Positions 14,261-22,694 of a stretch of 25,694 nt of DNA are shown in pieces. Made by a program: the position numbers and the translations under genes. The notes beneath the pieces were generated by a model, which saw only the letters and a list, made by a program, of their open reading frames with translations, made no database searches and was not told the origin of the DNA. The DNA comes from CAZOLI01 sp964580675 (GTDB taxonomy: Bacteria; Planctomycetota; MHYJ01; CAYXQY01), in assembly GCA_964580675.1 (NCBI GenBank), contig CAZOLI010000035.1:1-25694 (forward strand), read 5' to 3'. The stretch's first letter is position 1. Each line of letters begins with the position of its first letter.

Positions 14261-15931
14261 TTACATCGGTGGCATGCCGCCGCCACCCATGCCTCCGCCG
14301 GGTGCACCAGCACCGGCTCCGCCAGGAGCAGCACCGGCACCTTCTTCATCTTCGCCTTCGATGTCGGTGATCAGTGCATCCGTGGTCAGAAGGAGCGTGG
14401 CGACCGACGCGGCGTTCTGAAGAGCGCTTCGCACCACTTTCGTCGGGTCGATCACGCCTTCATCAATCAGGTCGCCGTACTCAAGCTGCCGGGCGTTGAA
14501 CCCGAAGTTGAAGTTATCGTTATTCAGGACCCGATCGGCCACGATCGCGGGATCTTCGCCGGAGTTTTCGGCGATTTGCTTGATCGGGGCACTCAGGGCC
14601 CGCTTGATAATGTCCTTTCCGATCTTCTGGTCCCGGTTCACCTGGAAGTCCTCCAGAACCTTGGAAAGGCGGAGTAGCGAGACACCACCGCCGGGCAGTA
14701 TGCCTTCTTCAACAGCGGCCCTGGTGGCGCTGAGTGCGTCTTCGACACGGGCCTTCTTCTGTTTCATTTCCACTTCCGTGGCGGCCCCGACGTTCAGTTG
14801 AGCAACGCCACCGGCGAGTTTTGCCCGGCGTTCCTCAAGCTTCTCCCGATCGTAATCGGAATCGGTGTTTTTAATTTCGGCCTTTATCTGGTCCACGCGG
14901 GCCTCGATTTCGGAGGAATCACCAGCACCTTCAACGATGGTGGTGTCGTCCTGTGTGACGGTCACTTTCTTGGCCTGACCGAGCTGATCCAGTGTCACGT
15001 TTTCGAGACTCATGCCGAGTTCTTCGGAGATGGACTCACCACCCGTAAGAACGGCAATGTCCTCAAGCATCGCCGTACGGCGATCCCCAAAACCGGGCGC
15101 TTTCACGGCCGCGCAATCAAGCATACCGCGGAGGTTGTTCACAACCAGTGTGGCAAGGGCTTCACCCTCCACGTCTTCCGCGATAATCAGCAGCGGCTTA
15201 CCGGCCTGGGACACGCTTTCAAGGAGCGGGACAAGATCCTGCACATTGGAAATCTTGTCCTCGTGAATGAGAATGTAGGCGTCCTCGAGAACCACTTCCA
15301 TCTCTTCGTCGTCGGTGACGAAGTGAGGGGAAAGATATCCTTTGGAGAACTGCATTCCCTCCACGATATCAACGGTGGTTTCGAGACCTTTTCCTTCCTC
15401 GACGGTAATTACTCCGTCCTCGCCGACTTCTTCCATCGCCTCGGCGAGTTTCGTCCCGATTTCCGGATCGTTGTTGGCCGCTATGGACCCAACGTACTGG
15501 ATTTCTTCCGTTTCGCTTACGTCTTTGCTTTTTTCCTGAAGTTCTTTCACTACTTTTTTGACCGCACGGTCAATACCCCGTTTGATCTCAAGCGGGTTCG
15601 CCCCGGCCACAACGTTTTTCAGACCTTCCAGAAAGATGGATTCAGCCAGAACCGTGGCCGTGGTGGTTCCGTCCCCTGCGTCCTCTCCCGTCTTGGACGC
15701 AACTTCCTTCACCATCTGAGCCCCGAGGTCCTCGTACTTGTCCTCCAGTTCGATTTCCTCGGCAACGGTTACCCCGTCTTTGGTGACCGTCGGGGAACCA
15801 AACGATTTTTCCAGTACAACATTTCGTCCTCTTGGTCCAAGCGTGGTCTTGACCGCTTTTGCAAGCTTGCCAACCCCCTCTTTGATCGCTTCTCGAGCTT
15901 CCTGATCAAACGCAATCTGTTTGGCACACAT
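14261..15931 (-). CDS. groL: Chaperonin GroEL (Hsp60)
   Basis: ATP-driven folding chamber subunit, 556 residues, full length. Group I motifs are clear: TTLGPRGRNVVLEKSFG, TKDGVTVAEEIEL, EDAGDGTTTATVLA, KAPGFGDRR, EEGILPGGGVSLLR and the C-terminal GGGMGGGGMPPM tail. Normally MAAK-type, the start reads MCAKQIAFDQEAR. ATG 15931 has AGGAGA about 9 bases upstream. Only 45 bases of upstream sequence are visible before the N gap, so a groES gene, a promoter or a CIRCE operator could be hidden there. No CIRCE is seen in what remains. Codon use looks optimised compared with neighbours, as expected for a highly expressed gene. Confidence 0.98.
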   Translation of the reverse strand: MCAKQIAFDQEAREAIKEGVGKLAKAVKTTLGPRGRNVVLEKSFGSPTVTKDGVTVAEEIELEDKYEDLGAQMVKEVASKTGEDAGDGTTTATVLAESIFLEGLKNVVAGANPLEIKRGIDRAVKKVVKELQEKSKDVSETEEIQYVGSIAANNDPEIGTKLAEAMEEVGEDGVITVEEGKGLETTVDIVEGMQFSKGYLSPHFVTDDEEMEVVLEDAYILIHEDKISNVQDLVPLLESVSQAGKPLLIIAEDVEGEALATLVVNNLRGMLDCAAVKAPGFGDRRTAMLEDIAVLTGGESISEELGMSLENVTLDQLGQAKKVTVTQDDTTIVEGAGDSSEIEARVDQIKAEIKNTDSDYDREKLEERRAKLAGGVAQLNVGAATEVEMKQKKARVEDALSATRAAVEEGILPGGGVSLLRLSKVLEDFQVNRDQKIGKDIIKRALSAPIKQIAENSGEDPAIVADRVLNNDNFNFGFNARQLEYGDLIDEGVIDPTKVVRSALQNAASVATLLLTTDALITDIEGEDEEGAGAAPGGAGAGAPGGGMGGGGMPPM

Positions 15932-15976
15932 ATCGCTTCTCCTGTTCGTAATTGATTCTCGTTCAAACGGTCATTC

Positions 15977-16076
15977 NNNNNNNNNNNNNNNNNNNNNNNN
16001 NNNNNNNNNNNNNNNNNNNNNNNNNNNNNNNNNNNNNNNNNNNNNNNNNNNNNNNNNNNNNNNNNNNNNNNNNNNN
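15977..16076. other. Assembly gap (100 N)
   Basis: Exactly 100 unknown bases, the conventional placeholder for a gap of unknown length. Sequence on the two sides comes from different contigs, so the adjacency of groEL and yggS is provisional, and a groES or other gene may be missing. Confidence 0.99.
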
Positions 16077-16111
16077 CGAAACATGGAACACCGTTACTTG
16101 AGGAGGCCAGG

Positions 16112-16846
16112 TTGAACAACGGCAAAACGGATCAGGAAACTCACAAGGACAGCAAACGAATCAAACAAAACCTCGAGACCATTCGTGATCGAATCCGTGA
16201 CGCCTGCGATCGGTCTGATCGTTCGCCCGACGATGTGTCCATCTGTGTGGTAACCAAAACACGACCCGCCGAAGCCATTGACCTACTGGTGGATAACGGG
16301 ATCGAACGCATCGGTGAAAACCGCGTACAGGAAGCGGAACGGAAGTACCGTTGGATGCCCGATGACTTATCCATTCACCTGGTCGGTCACCTGCAATCCA
16401 ACAAAACCTCAACGGCCGTTCAGCTGTTCGACGTGGTGCAATCCGTGGATCGCACAAAAATTGTGGACCACCTGCAGAGGCACTGCGAAAAGCGGGATCT
16501 CACCAAAGAGGTGCTGGTGCAGGTGAACGTGGCGGACGAAGAAAACAAACACGGGGCGAAAACGGACGACGTTTCCGGGCTGGTGGACGAGGTAAACCGT
16601 TCCGAAAACCTCCGGCTAATCGGATTTATGACCATGGCTCCCTACACGGAAGATCCCGAGGAGACCCGACCGGTGTTCGCCCAGCTCCGGGACATCCGGA
16701 ACCGCGCCGCCGAACGTCTGGACAGATCCGAGGGTAAACTTCACCTTTCCATGGGGATGACACAGGATTATCCCGTTGCCGTGGAGGAGGGGGCCACGAT
16801 CATTCGCCCGGGCCGTGCCGTCTTTGAGGACACTTCCTTCGTGTAA
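16112..16846 (+). CDS. yggS: PLP homeostasis protein (YggS/PLPBP family)
   Basis: Single-domain alanine-racemase-fold protein that binds pyridoxal phosphate and buffers it; no enzymatic activity is known. The PLP Lys lies in CVVTKTRPAEA, followed by GENRVQEAERK, HLVGHLQSNKT, QVNVADEENKHG and the phosphate-binding LSMGMTQDYPVAVEEGAT. Length of 244 is normal, with a charged 15-residue N-terminal extension. The start is TTG 16112, chosen because AGGAGG stands 5 bases upstream. The frame is open back into the gap, so a longer form cannot be excluded. Its TAA overlaps the next ATG (TAATG), tying it to the FHA-kinase. The family is often next to envelope or division genes, but pairing with a kinase is unusual. 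Confidence 0.93.
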   Translation: MNNGKTDQETHKDSKRIKQNLETIRDRIRDACDRSDRSPDDVSICVVTKTRPAEAIDLLVDNGIERIGENRVQEAERKYRWMPDDLSIHLVGHLQSNKTSTAVQLFDVVQSVDRTKIVDHLQRHCEKRDLTKEVLVQVNVADEENKHGAKTDDVSGLVDEVNRSENLRLIGFMTMAPYTEDPEETRPVFAQLRDIRNRAAERLDRSEGKLHLSMGMTQDYPVAVEEGATIIRPGRAVFEDTSFV

Positions 16847-19800
16847 TGCCTTACCTGATCATCGAAAAAGGGGCGGACAAAGGAACCTCCAAAAAAATTC
16901 CGGAATCCGGGGAGGTGATTGTCGGTCGTTCCAGTGAGGCCGACTTCACAGTTAACGAGTTAATGATATCCCGGGAACATTTTCGGATCGTCGACGAGGA
17001 CGGGGAGCATCGCATTGAAGACCTGGATTCCGTTCACGGAACGTTCATCGACGGCGAGCGGATTTCCGAAAAAACGCTGGAGTTCGGGGATCAAATTCAG
17101 GTGGGCGAAACCCTGTTCTCCTTTCTTTCCGAGGAAACCCGGGAGGAGAAGAAAAACCTGATCGGGGAGACCATCGGGGGCTATCAGATCCAGGAGCGGA
17201 TCGGGAGAGGAGGAATGGGTACGGTGTACAAAGCGAGACAGATCCGGCTCAACCGGGATGTGGCTTTTAAAATCCTTTCCAAAGACCTCATTCAGGACAA
17301 GAAGTTCGTCGGATTGTTCATCAAGGAAGCACGTTCGGCCGCCAACCTGAACCACCCCAACATCGTACAGGTATACGACGTGGCCCGACAGAGGGGTCTG
17401 TATTACATTTCGATGGAATACGTCCCGGGAGGTTCCGTGCAGGACCTGCTGTCGAGCGAAGGCCAGATTGAACCCCTCCGGGCGGCCCGAATGATCAAGG
17501 ATGCCGCACGGGGACTGGAGTACGCCCAAAAGAAGGGTCTTGTTCACCGGGATATTAAGCCGGACAACCTGATGATTGCCGAGGATGAGGTGGTAAAAAT
17601 CATCGACCTCGGTCTTGCCCGGAAAGTCCGGGAACAGGACATCGAGGAGGACGAAACCGTTTTCGGCACGCCCCATTACATGCCACCGGAACGCGTGCTG
17701 CAGCAGGATATGGACCACCGAGGGGACATTTACTCCCTGGGCGCCACGTTTTATCGCATGGTGGTGGGAGACACGCCGTTCGAAGGAAACTCCATCAAGG
17801 AAATCCTGCGCCGGAAAGTAAATGATCCGCCCCCGGATCCCTCCGAAACCGTCGATGATCTCCCGTCCTGGATCTCCAGCGAGGTTCAGCGAATGATGCA
17901 ACCCGACCCGAAGGACCGCCCACCTTCGGCAACGGAGGTCGCGGAACGGTTGGAGGAGGGGATACGGAGTGAAACCGACACGATGCGGGTGGATTCCCTG
18001 ACGGAGGAGGAAGAAGAACAAACCTCCGTGGCCATGTACATGGTTGCCGGATTTCTGCTTCTGCTCATGGCCTCGGGGCTTTTTGTCATGTTAAACGCAA
18101 CCGGAACCGGCAACACGCCCAACGCCGACGGAAACAACACGAAGGATCTCCCAACGGCCACCCCTCCCGGAAACAGTTCTCCCCCGGAAACTCCCCCGAA
18201 GAAGAACGAAGAAGAGTGGCTTCCCGTACTCAAAAAACGGTTCAGGAACGTACGAAATTCGAACAACCTGGAACAGATCAACACCGTCATCGATTACCAC
18301 AAACTATTCCTTGCCTCCTTCCCCGAAAGCGGAAATCAGGAATTGGTGGAAGATCAGCTGGACACGCTCAGGTCCCGAAAAAACACACTTCTGTTCCGGA
18401 ACAAATTTCAGCCGATAAAGGATCGCATTACACAAACACGGAAAAATCACGAAAACGCGGTTCTCGTTGAACCGGAGAAAGTGAATCAGGCAAAAACCAG
18501 ACTGATTCAGTCCATTCGGGATATTTATGACCGGGTCAACAGTTCGCGATTTGAATTCAATCCCCGGATCAGGAAAAAACTGAACAGACAGGTTCAGAAA
18601 CTGAGCCGGTGGTACAGCAATGAACGATATCGCCTTCACAGGTTCCGGGACGAACTTGTGAAATGCCATTCCGAACTGGCGGACAACAACTTCGACTCGG
18701 CCATACTGCGAACCCGTCGGCTCCGGAACAAAGAGATGTTTTCAAGACCCCCTTACCAGCAGAGTCTATCCGTCGTTATAGACCGAATTCAGGAAAACGA
18801 AAAACAGTTCTTTGAATCCAGGCGGGAGGAAATCCAGAAACTGCTGGCCGAGAAAAAATTCGAGAAAGCAACCCGGCAGGCCGAGAAGATTCAGTCTGTT
18901 GTGGCAACGGAATCGATCTCCAGAGAAACCCGGAACCTCCTTCACAAAATAAACCGGGCCCGACAGGAACACAAAACACTCGTCAGACGAAAGAAGAGAA
19001 AGGCCGAACGATCGAAACTGGGAAAAGCGGGTGCTCGCTTTTTCCTGCACGCGGACAGTCGACGGATCCAGCTCGACAAAAACCCGATAAAGGAACTGTC
19101 CCCACCGACCTTTTCCCAGAACAAGCTGTCCTACAAACTGCTGCTTTTCCTCTCCAAACAGTACACCAGGTTTTTTCAGCGATTGATCAACAAAATAAAC
19201 AAAATAACAAACTCGGACAAACGGGAAAATCCCGTCATAAAACATCCCGAATACAACGAGGTCACGATCACCGAAATCGATCAAACCCATATTAATTTCA
19301 GGGTCGTTATTGACGGGGAACCGGTCCAATCCGCCGCCAGATATTCCTCCTTTCCCATCTCGGAAATTTTGAAGTTAGCCACCAGTAGCTGGGAGCCGTT
19401 CACCTATCGTGACCGCGTCCGGACTTCGGTTATGTACTACTTTTATCATCACCGGAATTCGGATTTTCGTGAAACATCAATCTCATACATGAAACAGGCC
19501 CGAAATCTGGCGAAACGAAACAGGGACAGCATTTCCATGTCGGAAATTGAACAAAGTTACCTCAAACTCATCAGGGGAAAATACCAATCCTTTCGGGAAA
19601 CCATCTCCGCCGGATTGTTCAACCTCAGCAACGAGCTTCTGAATAACGGGAAAGAGGACGAAGCCAAACAGGCACTGTCCCTCATGGAAATCCGGTTTTC
19701 GGGAACCGCTTTCTTCCGGAACACCATTGATCGCATTCAACAGGCACGGGAGAACGCCGGTCTTCCCCCGGTTTCCAAACGGAAATGGGCCTCCGGGAAG

Positions 19801-20538
19801 AACGACCAATACGAACAAACGCTCGACAAAAAATGGCGGTCCGTGATTCAACCCGTGAAATCCGAGTTCGAATCAGGGATCCTGCCTCGAATTGAAGATG
19901 TGCTGGGCAGCCTCATTGAGAGGGGGGAACACGGGAAAGCGGGAACTCTTCTGTTTAACCTCGACCGGTACAAAAAAGCGTGCGAACAGTTTCGGAAACA
20001 CGAAAAAAACCGGGAGAACATTCCGGTCAGCCTTCTGTATAGACACCTCCGGGCCGTGGACCTTGCGGAACAACCCGCGTCCAGACGAAAAAGTGTCATT
20101 CAAAAAATAAAACGACAGATCGGGAGCCGGAACGAAGTGCTTAACCGTTACCGAAAGTGGAAAAAATCACTTCCATCGACGCGATACGACGAACGGCAGA
20201 TGAAGGAAACCTACCTGCTGAACCGGAGCAATCCCGAAACGCTCATTCAGATGGTCAAGAGTTTGTACAACGTAAGGCTTCCCTCCGCCCGAAAACGATA
20301 CATCATCGCGGTGTACCTTCTTCAGAACCATTCCGATCATGAGTTCGTCACCTCCGGTGATTGCCGCCTGGCGGCAGCCACGTCGCTGCAGGCCATGGGG
20401 GCGTTCCAGGAGGCCATTTCGCACTACAAAAAGGTGCTGGAAAATTCGAGGGATCGCGGGCGCCCACGGATTCATCCCCCGATCCCGGAACGAATCAACA
20501 CCTGCGAGGAAGCCCTTGACCGGCACGACCTGAAATGA
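16846..20538 (+). CDS. FHA-domain Ser/Thr kinase with one membrane segment and an 800-residue extracytoplasmic region
   Basis: Residues 5-95 are an FHA phosphothreonine-binding domain (IVGRSSEADF, ISREHF, DSVHGTFIDG; the usual Asn before GTF is His64). Residues 113-375 are a Hanks-type kinase: GRGGMG (120-125), AFKIL, HRDIKPDN (234-241), DLG (254-256), GTPHYMPPER, DIYSLGATFYRM. A hydrophobic stretch at about 394-418 (AMYMVAGFLLLLMASGLFVML) is the only clear membrane span, placing FHA and kinase in the cytoplasm. Residues 420-1230 would then lie outside the membrane: a Pro/Thr linker, then long, Lys/Arg/Asn-rich helical segments with hints of TPR-like pairs near the end. It could sense or scaffold at the envelope. 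Coupled to yggS (TAATG) and to the lipoprotein gene (ATGA). Confidence 0.9.
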   Translation: MPYLIIEKGADKGTSKKIPESGEVIVGRSSEADFTVNELMISREHFRIVDEDGEHRIEDLDSVHGTFIDGERISEKTLEFGDQIQVGETLFSFLSEETREEKKNLIGETIGGYQIQERIGRGGMGTVYKARQIRLNRDVAFKILSKDLIQDKKFVGLFIKEARSAANLNHPNIVQVYDVARQRGLYYISMEYVPGGSVQDLLSSEGQIEPLRAARMIKDAARGLEYAQKKGLVHRDIKPDNLMIAEDEVVKIIDLGLARKVREQDIEEDETVFGTPHYMPPERVLQQDMDHRGDIYSLGATFYRMVVGDTPFEGNSIKEILRRKVNDPPPDPSETVDDLPSWISSEVQRMMQPDPKDRPPSATEVAERLEEGIRSETDTMRVDSLTEEEEEQTSVAMYMVAGFLLLLMASGLFVMLNATGTGNTPNADGNNTKDLPTATPPGNSSPPETPPKKNEEEWLPVLKKRFRNVRNSNNLEQINTVIDYHKLFLASFPESGNQELVEDQLDTLRSRKNTLLFRNKFQPIKDRITQTRKNHENAVLVEPEKVNQAKTRLIQSIRDIYDRVNSSRFEFNPRIRKKLNRQVQKLSRWYSNERYRLHRFRDELVKCHSELADNNFDSAILRTRRLRNKEMFSRPPYQQSLSVVIDRIQENEKQFFESRREEIQKLLAEKKFEKATRQAEKIQSVVATESISRETRNLLHKINRARQEHKTLVRRKKRKAERSKLGKAGARFFLHADSRRIQLDKNPIKELSPPTFSQNKLSYKLLLFLSKQYTRFFQRLINKINKITNSDKRENPVIKHPEYNEVTITEIDQTHINFRVVIDGEPVQSAARYSSFPISEILKLATSSWEPFTYRDRVRTSVMYYFYHHRNSDFRETSISYMKQARNLAKRNRDSISMSEIEQSYLKLIRGKYQSFRETISAGLFNLSNELLNNGKEDEAKQALSLMEIRFSGTAFFRNTIDRIQQARENAGLPPVSKRKWASGKNDQYEQTLDKKWRSVIQPVKSEFESGILPRIEDVLGSLIERGEHGKAGTLLFNLDRYKKACEQFRKHEKNRENIPVSLLYRHLRAVDLAEQPASRRKSVIQKIKRQIGSRNEVLNRYRKWKKSLPSTRYDERQMKETYLLNRSNPETLIQMVKSLYNVRLPSARKRYIIAVYLLQNHSDHEFVTSGDCRLAAATSLQAMGAFQEAISHYKKVLENSRDRGRPRIHPPIPERINTCEEALDRHDLK

Positions 20539-21356
20539 AAAGCACCACAGATTGTTCCCGGTTGACCGGTTCGCTCTTTTTGTTTCTCCTGCTGATGGCG
20601 TCCGGGTGCACTTCGTACCGGAACGAAAAACCCACCATTCCCGAGCCGTACGAACAATTACCGGACCAATGCCGAATCCTGGTTGCTGAACCGTCTCATG
20701 ATCCGGAAGAAGGATACACCTTCGAGGAAGCCGTTGAAGCCATAGGGACGGGGAGCTCCGATCCAATTATCCGGCGTGCCCCGGAGGGCGGTCGTGCGTT
20801 CCAGGACGCGATTATTCGCATTCTTCGGCATCGGGAAATGTCCCCGTTGTCCGGCGAGGAAGCGGTGTACATCCCACACCGGCACGCGTCCTCCGTTCAG
20901 GACAAATCCATTACGACTCTCCCGACGGATCAGTTCTTCTCCCCGGACACCCCGGTGGCGGAGATCAACAATCAGTTCGATGACGACGTCGCCGACCTGT
21001 TTATTACCGGCCGGATTATCGAACTCTACGCCGCTCCGTCCGCCGCAGCGGAACAGGTTACCAACCGGATTTTGCCGGACGACACCGGCGTGGTGTTTAC
21101 CGAAACGAAATGGATTGTGTACAACCTGAACAGGGGCAACGTCCTCCTGAAGAAAACAATAACGGACGAGTCCCTTGTGGACCTGGACGGGACAACGGAC
21201 ACCATTCACGAACTGCGGGCCGTGTCCCGGGCCCTGAACCGTCTGTGGACACGCATCTCGTGGATCCTTGTCGCCGAGTTTCTTCCCCACCGGACGGTTC
21301 CCCGTTCCACGTACCGGGTCAACCAGCCCGAGACCATTGAACCGGAAGTTCGTTAA
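20535..21356 (+). CDS. Predicted lipoprotein, unknown function
   Basis: The N-terminus is a lipoprotein signal: short charged start, hydrophobic LFLFLLLMASGC, with the lipidation Cys at residue 25. The mature part of about 249 residues is alpha/beta with segments such as CRILVAEP, AFQDAIIRILRH, DLFITGRIIELY and TKWIVYNLNRGNVLLKKTI. This organisation recalls outer-membrane lipoproteins that present a small alpha/beta domain, but I do not recognise the family. Its ATG overlaps the kinase TGA, so it may be a partner of the kinase's extracytoplasmic region. Its TAA overlaps the ispD stop on the other strand (TTAA shared), so the two genes converge with no space for a terminator. Confidence 0.8.
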   Translation: MKSTTDCSRLTGSLFLFLLLMASGCTSYRNEKPTIPEPYEQLPDQCRILVAEPSHDPEEGYTFEEAVEAIGTGSSDPIIRRAPEGGRAFQDAIIRILRHREMSPLSGEEAVYIPHRHASSVQDKSITTLPTDQFFSPDTPVAEINNQFDDDVADLFITGRIIELYAAPSAAAEQVTNRILPDDTGVVFTETKWIVYNLNRGNVLLKKTITDESLVDLDGTTDTIHELRAVSRALNRLWTRISWILVAEFLPHRTVPRSTYRVNQPETIEPEVR

Positions 21357-22045
21357 TCCGAAAGAAAGGCGTTCGCGAGTGCCAGGTCCTCCGGGTACGT
21401 TATTTTGATGTTCCGACGGCTCCCCCGTACGGTGTGAACGGTTTCGCCGTACCGTTCCACAATCATGGCGTCGTCCGTTACCTCGGACCGGTCCTCCGGG
21501 GAAAGAGACGAAAGGGCCGATCGGTACAGATCCGTCCGAAAACCCTGTGGTGTCTGTGCCGACCGTATTTGATCGCGGGGGACGGTCTCTTTCACCTCGT
21601 CCTCCGTTACCCGTTTCAGCGTACTGGAGGGGGGCATGACCGGCACACAGGCGTTTTCGTTCTTCGTCTTCCTCAACACCCGCTCGATCATCGACGGCGG
21701 CACAAGGGGTCGGGCCCCGTCATGAATAAGGACATATTCGGAACGGTCCGGCACCATGTTCAGGCCGTTTTCCACGGAATCGACCCGTCGCTTCCCCCCT
21801 TTCTGAACCTGAACTCGATTGATCGCCTCCAGGGAATCAACGCGGGAACGATTCTGTTCCACCACCGAAGGGGGCAGAACGACTATGATTCGATCACAAT
21901 CCACCGCGGCAAGAAACGGTTCAATGGATCGCCGCACCATCGAGGTCCCGTGAAGGTCCACCAGCGCTTTGGGTTCATCCGTGCCGAGCCGATCCCCGCT
22001 GCCGGCGGCCGGCACAACAACCGAACATCCGGGTGTTTCAGTCAC
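21353..22045 (-). CDS. ispD: 2-C-methyl-D-erythritol 4-phosphate cytidylyltransferase (IspD)
   Basis: Third step of the MEP isoprenoid pathway: joins CTP and MEP to give CDP-ME. Seen are VVPAAGSGDRLGTDEPKAL (CTP-binding P-loop-like motif; the common Gln after PK is Ala), VQVQKGGKRRVDSV, IHDGARPLVPP, TPQGFRTDLY, EVTDDAMIVERYG and GSRRNIKITYPEDLALA. All key residues for the family are present and 230 residues is standard. GTG 22045 is preceded by GGGAG. No ispF follows, though the two are often adjacent. The gene lies 96 bases behind the small membrane protein gene. Confidence 0.93.
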   Translation of the reverse strand: MTETPGCSVVVPAAGSGDRLGTDEPKALVDLHGTSMVRRSIEPFLAAVDCDRIIVVLPPSVVEQNRSRVDSLEAINRVQVQKGGKRRVDSVENGLNMVPDRSEYVLIHDGARPLVPPSMIERVLRKTKNENACVPVMPPSSTLKRVTEDEVKETVPRDQIRSAQTPQGFRTDLYRSALSSLSPEDRSEVTDDAMIVERYGETVHTVRGSRRNIKITYPEDLALANAFLSD

Positions 22046-22094
22046 GGCCCGCTCCCATAGCTAAATAAGTGATACGTTGGCGACAAACCAAAAC

Positions 22095-22123
22095 ATAGGA
22101 AGATGGTCTCATGATGTTGTCAA
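22095..22123 (-). promoter_or_regulatory. Candidate promoter for ispD
   Basis: On the minus strand TTGACA (22123-22118) is a perfect -35 match. TCCTAT (22100-22095), a poor -10, follows at 17 bases, about 50 bases before the ispD GTG. Weak support. Confidence 0.3.
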
Positions 22124-22141
22124 TTTCTGTCTGGACGTCAA

Positions 22142-22558
22142 TCAGTGTCCGTTTCGACACCGATTCAGCACCACCGCGCGGTCCAGGTCCACCGACCGAT
22201 CAAGATGGGTTTCCACGATTGATTTTATCTCGGAGCGGTTTAGCTGTTCCTGATCTCGGGACACCACATGCAGATCCTCCCGAACTTCCAGAAGCCCCGT
22301 TTCATCGCTGTCTTTGTTCCGGTCCGATTTATCCGAAGGCAAATATATTGCCCCGGAGGAAAAATCAACCGCGAACGCGACAACCCCCGGGACGACGTAA
22401 AACAGAAGCCCGATGCCGTCCAGAATCGCAATGCCCGGATCCACACGGCCGCCTGTTTGTCCGCGCCGTTCGGGGTGCAGCACATAACCGCAACCAAGCC
22501 AGACAATGAGACCGATTGAGATGACGGTGGAAATCACGTTTTTTCTGAGGGAATTCAT
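22142..22558 (-). CDS. Small conserved membrane protein
   Basis: 138 residues. Two hydrophobic segments, about 9-25 (STVISIGLIVWLGCGYV) and 46-66 (DGIGLLFYVVPGVVAFAVD), flank HPERRGQTGGRVDPGIAILDGIG. The block RRGQ-x-GR-DPGIAILDGIGLL with AVDFSSGAIYLP is a pattern I associate with uncharacterised short envelope proteins of Gram-negative bacteria. The Cys at residue 23 could be a lipidation site, but the surrounding lipobox (VWLGC) is poor. The C-terminal 70 residues are charged and soluble. No function can be given. It is divergent from the MFS gene and upstream of ispD. Confidence 0.75.
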   Translation of the reverse strand: MNSLRKNVISTVISIGLIVWLGCGYVLHPERRGQTGGRVDPGIAILDGIGLLFYVVPGVVAFAVDFSSGAIYLPSDKSDRNKDSDETGLLEVREDLHVVSRDQEQLNRSEIKSIVETHLDRSVDLDRAVVLNRCRNGH

Positions 22559-22694
22559 CTTACAATGCTAATAATACAAAGGATTGAGGAGGTGTTCGAT
22601 TTCATTAACATCAATTTTATTTTTCCGTTTCATAAAATAAAAGGCACAAAGCCGTCGTTTGGCAACGGCAGATGCGCATTCTTCCAGAAACGGC

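Noticed and set aside
14798..15955. 385-codon open frame opposite groEL
   Set aside because: Shadow of the groEL codon pattern; low-complexity Phe/Gly/His translation without family features.
15932..15976. CIRCE (HrcA) operator upstream of groEL
   Set aside because: The visible 45 bases lack TTAGCACTC/GAGTGCTAA; the rest is in the N gap.
22651..22669. GCCGT/ACGGC hairpin just before the MFS gene
   Set aside because: Only 5 base pairs with a 9-base loop; too weak to call a regulatory structure.
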